NCBI GenBank assembly: GCA_011389965.1
Contig: JAABTF010000020.1
Coordinates: forward strand, 1-39,968
Direction of reading: 5' to 3'
DNA length: 39,968 nt
Origin: Halothiobacillus sp.
Lineage (GTDB): Bacteria > Pseudomonadota > Gammaproteobacteria > Halothiobacillales > Halothiobacillaceae
Under the pieces are notes generated by a model. The model ran no database searches, was not told the DNA's origin, and saw nothing but the letters and a program-made list of their open reading frames with translations. The position numbers were made by a program, and so were the translations under genes. Below are positions 33,941-39,968 of this stretch, piece by piece. The stretch's first letter is position 1. Each line of letters opens with the position of its first letter.

Positions 33941-34921
33941 ATGCATGTCTTGATTACCGGTGGAGCGGGTTTCATTGGCTCGCACCTCGTGGACCGCCAT
34001 CTGACGGCGAGAGATAAGGTCCATGTTGTGGATGATTTGAGCACCGGCTTCCAGTCCAATGTCGCGGCACATCTTTCCAACCCGCATTTCCGCTTTACCC
34101 AAGCCGACATCGTCACCTGGGCCGACCTAAATGAGGCCGTGACCTGGGCCGATCGGATCTATCACCTCGCCGCCGTGGTGGGCGTATTCCGCGTGCTCGA
34201 ACGTCCCATCGATGTTTTGGCCACGAATATCGCTGGCTGCGAGCGGCTGCTGCGAGCGGTCGATCATTGCGGCTGGCGGCCAGAGGTTCTGCTCGCGTCC
34301 AGCTCCGAGGTCTACGGACCCCGCACCGACCCATGCCTGCGAGAGGACATGGACCTGATCATCCAGCCCGAGGCCCCGCCGCGCTGGAATTACGCCATCA
34401 GCAAGCTGGCCGACGAGGCTTTCGCCCTCTCCTACGCGCGGACCAAGGATATCCCCGTGACGGTGGTGCGCCTTTTCAATACCGTCGGGCCTCGTCAGAC
34501 CGGTCGCTACGGCATGGTGGTGCCGCGCTTCGTCAGCCAGGCCGTGGCGGGCGAACCGCTGACCGTGTTCGGTGACGGGGCGCAGAGCCGCTCGTTCACT
34601 GATGTGCGTGATACCGTGCAGATGCTCGATCAGCTGGCGGGGTGCGCGAGCACCGATGGGCTGATCGTCAATGTCGGTGGCAACCACGAGATTTCCATCA
34701 ATGAGCTGGCCGAGCGCGCCATCGAACGTGCAGACTCGATGTCCCCTGTCGAGCATTTGCCCTACGAGGTGGCTTATGGTCAGGAGTACGTCGACATCTC
34801 GCACCGCTGTCCGGATCTCACGCGGCTGCACGGACTGATCGAATACCTCCCACAATGGACATTGGACGCCACCCTGGACGACCTGATCGCCCGGGTCCGG
34901 CATAGAGAAGGAGCCTCCTGA
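33941..34921 (+). CDS. NAD-dependent sugar epimerase/dehydratase
   Basis: The 326-residue protein is an extended short-chain dehydrogenase of the UDP-sugar type. GGAGFIGSH (7-15) binds NAD, VVDDLSTG recognises the cofactor ribose, SSSEVYG holds the catalytic Ser/Thr position, and Y151-A-I-S-K155 is the catalytic YxxxK. RLFNTVGPRQTGRYGMVVPRF (in parts RLFNTVGPRQ) and VFGDGAQSRSFTDVRDTV are typical of UDP-glucose 4-epimerase and UDP-glucuronate decarboxylase relatives. The exact sugar is not decided. ATG 33941 places the Rossmann strand at the very start. It lies 9 bp before the glycosyltransferase gene, and supplies an activated sugar to it by inference. Confidence 0.88.
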   Translation: MHVLITGGAGFIGSHLVDRHLTARDKVHVVDDLSTGFQSNVAAHLSNPHFRFTQADIVTWADLNEAVTWADRIYHLAAVVGVFRVLERPIDVLATNIAGCERLLRAVDHCGWRPEVLLASSSEVYGPRTDPCLREDMDLIIQPEAPPRWNYAISKLADEAFALSYARTKDIPVTVVRLFNTVGPRQTGRYGMVVPRFVSQAVAGEPLTVFGDGAQSRSFTDVRDTVQMLDQLAGCASTDGLIVNVGGNHEISINELAERAIERADSMSPVEHLPYEVAYGQEYVDISHRCPDLTRLHGLIEYLPQWTLDATLDDLIARVRHREGAS

Positions 34922-34930
34922 GGAGGGCGC

Positions 34931-36325
34931 ATGGCAACCACACCCTATTTTGTCCTGAGTCCGAGCGCCGTGCTCAGCATCATCGGGCTGATCCGCGGGC
35001 CGGACAATACCGACCCCAACCCCTCCGAGGACTGGCGCGAAGCGGTCGTCGACGTTGTCATCCCGGCGCTCAACGAGCAGGCCAACGTGGTGCTCGCACT
35101 GGAGTCGGTGCGGCGGCAGACCAAGCAGCCGCGCAATATCATCCTCGTCGACGATGGCAGTAGCGATCGGACCATCGAGTACGCCCGTGCCTTCGTCGAG
35201 TATCACGGCATGCCGCTGACCGTGATCCAGCGCGACCATCCCATCGGCAAGACGCCCACGATCAAGCGCCAGTCGCGCGAGTACGATGCGGATGTCGAGT
35301 TCATCCTAGATGCCGATACCTATCTTGATGCAGACAACTACATTGCCCGGACGGTCGAGGAGCTCTATCAGGGGGCGGGCATCGCCAGCGCCTGTGGCGT
35401 GATCTTGCCCACTCGCGAGAAGGACCGTCGCCGGCGCATCAACGAGCCGGCGATCAGCGCGTTCCTGGACGCGAAGGAGGGGGTGGACCTCCACCAGCCA
35501 CAAGGCAACTGGTGGCACCGCCTCAACCGTAACCTCACCGCGGTCTATCGCCAGCAGCTCTACACCTTCCTGCAGCGATTCGTCTATGTCGGCCAGATGA
35601 AGTTCTTCGGCAGCATCACCAATCCGGTGGGCTGCGCGGTTGCGTACCGGCGCAAGTTCATCAAGGATCTGTTCGACAAGTACGAGCCCGTCATGGGCGA
35701 CGACCTGACCAACTCCGAGGACATTTTTATCGGCTTTGCGCTGATGAATGAGGGGTATCGCAATATCCAGCTCCAGGACGTCACTGCGCATTCGATGGAG
35801 CCGGAGATGCGCAACCTGCCGCGGCAGATCTACATGTGGTCGTCCTCGTTCCTGCAGAGCTGCTACTACTTCGACGGGTTGCTCGGCAGCCCCTTCAAGG
35901 TCCTGCGGCGGATGCGCCACCGCTACCGGGAAAAGCACGATCCGGCAATCAAGGAAATGGTCGCCCGGCGCAAGGTCCGTGAGGCCTATCGTCAGCCGTT
36001 CGGCGTGGCCCATACCGAAAGGGAGGGGCGACCTGCCGGCTGGATTCCGTTCATGGCGGCGTTCGAGAAGGTCGCCTTCCCGACAGCCCTACTGGTCATG
36101 ATCATCCTGCAGTTGTGGGAGCCACTGATCGTCACCCTGATCGCCGAGATGATCATCGCAGTGGGCATCCTGACCTATGTCTCCAGGGGGCGGCGCTTCA
36201 AGGCCTTCCTGCAGGGCATCCTGATGACTCCGATCCGCTACGCGAGCCTGCTCTACGACCTGGTGACCATCGGCCGCTTTGCCACGGATCTCTGGATTAC
36301 GGGGAATAGAAAATGGCGCAAATGA
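34931..36325 (+). CDS. Family 2 glycosyltransferase, membrane-bound, EPS synthase-like
   Basis: The 464-residue protein has a GT2 domain: VVIPALNEQANV, LVDDGSSDRT (74-79), the DxD motif DADTY (Asp127, Asp129), and a late NSEDIFIGFALMNEG region with the SED base-type motif (262-264). Processive synthases usually have Q(Q/R)xRW next; here RQIYMW (299-303) keeps Gln and Trp but lacks the Arg-Trp pair. Two or three hydrophobic segments near residues 376-412 and 425-450 anchor it in the inner membrane. GAGGAGGG lies upstream of ATG 34931. It sits between a sugar epimerase and a TPR/beta-barrel protein, consistent with polysaccharide synthesis; the product is unknown. Confidence 0.85.
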   Translation: MATTPYFVLSPSAVLSIIGLIRGPDNTDPNPSEDWREAVVDVVIPALNEQANVVLALESVRRQTKQPRNIILVDDGSSDRTIEYARAFVEYHGMPLTVIQRDHPIGKTPTIKRQSREYDADVEFILDADTYLDADNYIARTVEELYQGAGIASACGVILPTREKDRRRRINEPAISAFLDAKEGVDLHQPQGNWWHRLNRNLTAVYRQQLYTFLQRFVYVGQMKFFGSITNPVGCAVAYRRKFIKDLFDKYEPVMGDDLTNSEDIFIGFALMNEGYRNIQLQDVTAHSMEPEMRNLPRQIYMWSSSFLQSCYYFDGLLGSPFKVLRRMRHRYREKHDPAIKEMVARRKVREAYRQPFGVAHTEREGRPAGWIPFMAAFEKVAFPTALLVMIILQLWEPLIVTLIAEMIIAVGILTYVSRGRRFKAFLQGILMTPIRYASLLYDLVTIGRFATDLWITGNRKWRK

Positions 36326-38172
36326 TACGTTTTCCCCTTCGCGGCCTGTCGGCCAGGCAGTTCGGCGCACTCGCGCTGATTGCCACGGTGGTCTTTGCGC
36401 CACCGGCCTTCGCTCAGGCAGCCATTCATGCGGTTCCGGAAGCGGCCTTGGCTGCGGAGATGCAACAGGACTGGGCGACCGCCGCATCGGTCTACCGGGA
36501 TGCACTCGAAACCGATCCGGATCGCACGGATCTGTGGCGCCGGCTGGCCGACGTGCTGGCAGCCGACGGCCAGCCGGTTGCGGCAGCACAAGCGCTGGAC
36601 CAGGCGGTCGAGACCGAGCCCGACGATGCAGACCTGCGCCTGGCAGCCAGCGCCGCTTGGGCGCAGGCCGACCAGCCGGCACGGGCGCTGGAGCACTGCC
36701 AGGCAGCCGCCGATGCGCGCCCGGACGATGTCTCTGTGCTGCGCAAGTGTGCCCGGCAGGCCAACTGGGCAGGGGACTCGGTAGCCGTGGTCCGGATGCG
36801 CGAACGCATTTACGGGATCAGCGGCGATGCAAGCGACCTGAAGGCCTATGCTCGGGCGCTGGGCGGTGCCGGCGAGCTCGATGAGTCGGTCGCCCTGTAC
36901 CACGAATACCTGGCGACGCATCCGGATGATGCCGAGGCGCTGCTTGGTTACGCCACCATCCAGACCTGGCGAGGCGACTATGCCAATGCCGCCGATGCAC
37001 TCGCTCACTATCGCAAGGTACACGGCGAGGATGATGAGTGGGCCGCCCGCAGCGCGCGGCTGCTTGCCTGGGCGCATCGCCCCAGCCGGGCGCGGCCGTT
37101 CAACAACGAACTGCTCGCCGCTGAGCCTGACAACTACGAATATCTCTATACCCGCATGCTGATCCTGCGCGGTGAAAAGCGCCACACCGAGGCGATCGCG
37201 GCGCTCGAGCCCCTCAAGCGTCTGCGGCCGAAATCCAAGGACACGCTCGACGCGATCCGCAGTACGCATGCTTTTCTGCGCTCGAACATCGGCATCGAGG
37301 TTGGTTGGTGGGATGACGCCGACGACATCAGCCTGCGCCGTTTTGCGGTCAAGGGGCGCTGGTCGCTGACGCCCGAGACCTATCTCTATGGTCGACTGGA
37401 GCACCGCGACCTGCGCACCAAGGCCGGCAGCCCGTACGTGGGGGTGGAGGGCGATACCGCCATCGACATCGAACAGGGTTGGGTAGGTGCGCGCCACCGC
37501 TTCAGCCCGCTGCTCGAGATCGGTGGCGAGGTCGGCGCGGCAAGCATCGACGGCGGTGGCGGGGACCATGGCCTCTACGGCCTCTATGCCGATCTGCGGC
37601 CGCTCGACAACCTGTGGGTGGACCTGTCTGCGACCCGCCGGGTCTGGGATATCTCGCCGCAGTCGGCCTCGCTCGGTATCACGATGCGGGATCACCGGGC
37701 CCGTATCCACTGGCAGCCCACGCTGCGGCATTTCGTTAACGCCGAGGTGGCCCACGGTCGTCTGAGCGACGGTAATCGGCGAGACGAGGTCTACGTCAAT
37801 CCCTACCGCGCCATGCTCCGTACCGAGCGTTTCAATCTTGACCTGGGCGTCTCGGCCCACTGGCAGGACTATGACGAGGATCTTGCCAATGGCTACTACG
37901 ACCCCGGGAACTATCGCCGTTTCGCCGTCACCGCGGTCGGCTACTGGAAGTTCTCTGACGACGACGGTCTGAGCGTCAGTGTCAGCCCGGGCTGGCACAC
38001 CGACGATAGCCTTCCCCAGTACGAGTTCGGTACCGACGTCTCGGTCGAGTTGATCAACGGCATCTATCGCGACTGGTACAGCCGTCTGAGCGCCGCGTAC
38101 AGCGACCGCTCCCAGACCACTGGCCGCTACGACGCCTACTCGGTCAACTGGCAATTGCTGCGCCGGTTCTGA
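36313..38172 (+). CDS. TPR plus outer-membrane beta-barrel protein, EPS-export-like
   Basis: The 619-residue protein has a signal peptide (hydrophobic core ALALIATVVFAPPAFAQ, cleavage AFA-Q near 36). About residues 37-300 are helical TPR-like repeats (WATAASVYRDALETDPDR, DESVALYHEYLATHPDDAEALLGYA). A C-terminal domain from about 310 has alternating short strands rich in Tyr, Trp and Arg, ending in LLRRF, the terminal Phe of outer-membrane barrels. This TPR-then-barrel layout is that of PgaA, PelB and YaiO-type exporters. Two ATGs are possible: 36313, and 36322, which would overlap the glycosyltransferase stop as ATGA. No lipobox is seen. It probably exports or shapes the polymer made by the preceding enzyme. 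Confidence 0.85.
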   Translation: MAQMIRFPLRGLSARQFGALALIATVVFAPPAFAQAAIHAVPEAALAAEMQQDWATAASVYRDALETDPDRTDLWRRLADVLAADGQPVAAAQALDQAVETEPDDADLRLAASAAWAQADQPARALEHCQAAADARPDDVSVLRKCARQANWAGDSVAVVRMRERIYGISGDASDLKAYARALGGAGELDESVALYHEYLATHPDDAEALLGYATIQTWRGDYANAADALAHYRKVHGEDDEWAARSARLLAWAHRPSRARPFNNELLAAEPDNYEYLYTRMLILRGEKRHTEAIAALEPLKRLRPKSKDTLDAIRSTHAFLRSNIGIEVGWWDDADDISLRRFAVKGRWSLTPETYLYGRLEHRDLRTKAGSPYVGVEGDTAIDIEQGWVGARHRFSPLLEIGGEVGAASIDGGGGDHGLYGLYADLRPLDNLWVDLSATRRVWDISPQSASLGITMRDHRARIHWQPTLRHFVNAEVAHGRLSDGNRRDEVYVNPYRAMLRTERFNLDLGVSAHWQDYDEDLANGYYDPGNYRRFAVTAVGYWKFSDDDGLSVSVSPGWHTDDSLPQYEFGTDVSVELINGIYRDWYSRLSAAYSDRSQTTGRYDAYSVNWQLLRRF

Positions 38173-38461
38173 TCACCTGCAGTCGCTTCCTGAAATGAAG
38201 TCAGGTGGTGGCTCTGGTAGAGTCGCGGCCTTATCGGCAGGAAAGCGCCGTCTTCCGAAATCCTCGTGGAGGCGTTTCCGTGGTTCATTCTGTTCATCAT
38301 ATCTCCATCCGGCCGTCCCTCATGGGGCATCCGGTCGAGCAAGCGGGGCGGCTGGTGCGCGCGAATGCGGGCACGGGACACCCCCTTGTCGTGATGGCAG
38401 GCGAGTCTGAACGGTCCGGCTACTTTCTGCCTAATCCCAATTCGCTGGACAGAGAGTCACG
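38173..38461 (+). other. Intergenic region upstream of the SulP gene
   Basis: No gene is recognised here. A small hairpin cctga/tcagg lies at about 38192-38208. A longer leader of about 250 nt precedes the transporter start; no clear -35/-10 pair or riboswitch core was identified. Short open frames have low-complexity translations. Confidence 0.4.
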
Positions 38462-39952
38462 ATGAACTGGTACCGCATCAAGCAGGAATGGTTTTCCAAC
38501 CTTCGAGGGGATGCCTTGGCGGGGCTGGTGGTGGCCCTGGCGCTTATTCCGGAGGCGATCGCGTTCTCCATTATTGCCGGCGTCGACCCCAAGGTGGGGC
38601 TGTACGCCTCGTTCGCCATCGCGGTGGTGATCGCCTTCACCGGGGGGCGGCCGGGCATGATTTCGGCCGCGACGGCGGCCACGGCCCTGCTGATGATCAC
38701 CCTCGTTGCCGATCACGGCCTGGAATACTTGCTGGCCGCCTCGATACTGGCCGGGGTGCTGCAGATCGGGGCGGGCTACATCCGCCTGGACCGGTTGATG
38801 CGGTTCATTTCCAACTCGGTAATGACCGGCTTCGTCAACGCCCTGGCCATCCTGATCTTCATGGCCCAACTGCCCGAGCTAACGAATGTCACCTGGCACG
38901 TTTACGCCATGACCGCGGCCGGCCTGGTGATCATCTACGGCCTGCCCAAGATCACCAACGTGATCCCCTCGCCGCTGGTCACCATCGTGGTGCTCACCGT
39001 CATCGCCTGGTACATGAACATCGACGTGCGCACCGTCGGTGACATGGGCGAGATGCCCGACACCCTGCCGGTGTTCTTCCTCCCCGACATCCCGCTGAAC
39101 CTCGAGACGCTGATGATCATCCTGCCGTACTCGGCAGCCATCGCGGTGGTCGGCCTGCTCGAGTCCCTGATGACGCAGAACCTGCTCGATGGCCTGACCG
39201 ACAGCAAGACCAGCAAGGCCCGCGAGTGCAAGGGCCAGGGCATCGCCAACATCGTCTCCGGTTCGATGGGCGGCATGGCCGGCTGCGCGATGGTTGGCCA
39301 GTCGGTGATCAACATCAAGTCCGGCGGCCGCACCCGCCTCTCGAGCCTGCTGGCGGGTGTCTACCTGCTGATCCTGGTGGTGTTCCTCTCGCCGCTGTTG
39401 GTGCTGATCCCGATGGCCGCCCTGGTGGCAGTGATGATCATGGTGTCCATCGGTACCTTCAGTTGGGGCTCGATCCGGGATCTCAAGAAGCACCCCATGA
39501 GCACCAACGTGGTGATGGTGATGACCGTGATCGTCACCGTGGCGACCCACAACCTCGCCTACGGCGTGCTCACCGGCGTGCTGCTGGCGGCGATGTTCTT
39601 CGCCAACAAGGTCGGCCAGTACATGTATGTCTCCTCGCGGCTGTCCGAGGACGAGAACGATCCGCGTCACCGCACTTACGAGGTGGCGGGGCAGGTATTC
39701 TTTGCCTCCAGCGAGAAATTCCTCGAGTCGTTTGATTTCAAGGACGACGTGGATAAGGTGACGATCGACCTGTCGAAGGCGCACTTTTGGGACATCACCG
39801 CGGTGACCGCCCTGGACAAGGCGGTGGTCGACTTCCGCCGGGAGGGTATCGAGGTCGAGGTGATCGGCATGAACCAGGCCACCGCCACGATCGTCGACAA
39901 GCACGCCGTCCACGACAAGCCGGACGCCGCCGAAAAGCTGATGGGGCACTGA
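38462..39952 (+). CDS. SulP-family anion transporter with STAS domain
   Basis: The 496-residue protein has about ten to twelve membrane helices, starting [19 protein letters not shown], with the SulP motifs [13 protein letters not shown] and [20 protein letters not shown] (in parts [10 protein letters not shown] and [13 protein letters not shown]). A C-terminal STAS domain spans about residues 405-490 ([22 protein letters not shown]). The family includes sulfate permeases and the bicarbonate transporter BicA. In chemolithoautotrophs SulP proteins often take up inorganic carbon, so both sulfate and bicarbonate are open. ATG 38462 follows GACAGAGAGTCACG, a modest ribosome site. A further gene may begin 4 bp after the stop. 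Confidence 0.93.
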   Translation: MNWYRIKQEWFSNLRGDALAGLVVALALIPEAIAFSIIAGVDPKVGLYASFAIAVVIAFTGGRPGMISAATAATALLMITLVADHGLEYLLAASILAGVLQIGAGYIRLDRLMRFISNSVMTGFVNALAILIFMAQLPELTNVTWHVYAMTAAGLVIIYGLPKITNVIPSPLVTIVVLTVIAWYMNIDVRTVGDMGEMPDTLPVFFLPDIPLNLETLMIILPYSAAIAVVGLLESLMTQNLLDGLTDSKTSKARECKGQGIANIVSGSMGGMAGCAMVGQSVINIKSGGRTRLSSLLAGVYLLILVVFLSPLLVLIPMAALVAVMIMVSIGTFSWGSIRDLKKHPMSTNVVMVMTVIVTVATHNLAYGVLTGVLLAAMFFANKVGQYMYVSSRLSEDENDPRHRTYEVAGQVFFASSEKFLESFDFKDDVDKVTIDLSKAHFWDITAVTALDKAVVDFRREGIEVEVIGMNQATATIVDKHAVHDKPDAAEKLMGH

Positions 39953-39956
39953 ACCA

Positions 39957-39968
39957 ATGGGAAACGAG
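39957..39968 (+). CDS. Possible start of the next gene (4 codons)
   Basis: An ATG at 39957 opens a frame Met-Gly-Asn-Glu that leaves the window after four codons, 4 bp after the SulP stop. The close spacing suggests an operon partner, but the identity cannot be told. Confidence 0.3.

Noticed and set aside
36253-38154. 633-residue open frame antisense to the TPR/beta-barrel gene
   Set aside because: Shadow of the real gene on the other strand. The + frame has a signal peptide, TPR repeats and barrel end; the antisense product has none.

Overview
The window looks like chromosome of a GC-rich gammaproteobacterium, most likely a chemolithotrophic sulfur oxidiser (Halothiobacillaceae/Guyparkeria- or Thioalkalivibrio-like). 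Two classic gammaproteobacterial gene orders support this: bamD / rluD-pgeF-...-clpB (as in E. coli) and pilU-pilT / yggS-proC-yggT-metX-metW (as in Pseudomonas). The sulfur lifestyle is inferred from an exported sulfur-handling cluster (YeeE/YedE transporter halves, periplasmic rhodanese, Tat-exported metallo-hydrolase) and a SulP anion transporter. The genus call is inference, since no rRNA is present.

Layout. 1-13 is Illumina adapter, so the left edge is a contig end inside speD. 15-4488 holds the speD 3' end, a convergent orphan glcF, rplM-rpsI with promoter and terminator, a 630-bp stretch without a recognisable gene, and bamD. 4702-12177 is rluD-pgeF-ACT regulator-def-EamA transporter-LpxH-like phosphoesterase-clpB, with a candidate heat-shock promoter before clpB. 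12283-18528 holds a DUF389 protein, pyrE, rpsT, priA, glnB (PII), thiO and tRNA-Gly(CCC). 18602-22045 encodes three tandem PilT-family ATPases, divergent from yggS-proC-yggT-metX-metW (22182-26198).

26227-32274 is the most interesting part. A zur-methyltransferase pair diverges from a rightward cluster: Tat-exported metallo-beta-lactamase-fold hydrolase, two YeeE/YedE half-transporters, a secreted protein of eleven near-perfect 10-residue Cys repeats (ARGGNPCAPS), a DUF6969-like protein with an HGHFH motif, and a periplasmic two-domain rhodanese. I infer a sulfur-compound (thiosulfate, sulfane sulfur or persulfide) import and handling system, with the Cys-repeat protein as possible sulfur or metal carrier. 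That grouping is the best candidate for an undescribed system.

32447-33745 holds three small accessory genes (host-attachment family, a 69-residue protein, a membrane protein). 33941-38172 is a compact three-gene cassette: NAD-dependent sugar epimerase, membrane GT2 glycosyltransferase, and TPR plus beta-barrel outer-membrane protein. It resembles a minimal exopolysaccharide synthesis and export unit. The window closes with a SulP anion transporter and the first codons of a possible next gene. There are no transposases, integrases, CRISPR arrays or rRNA genes.
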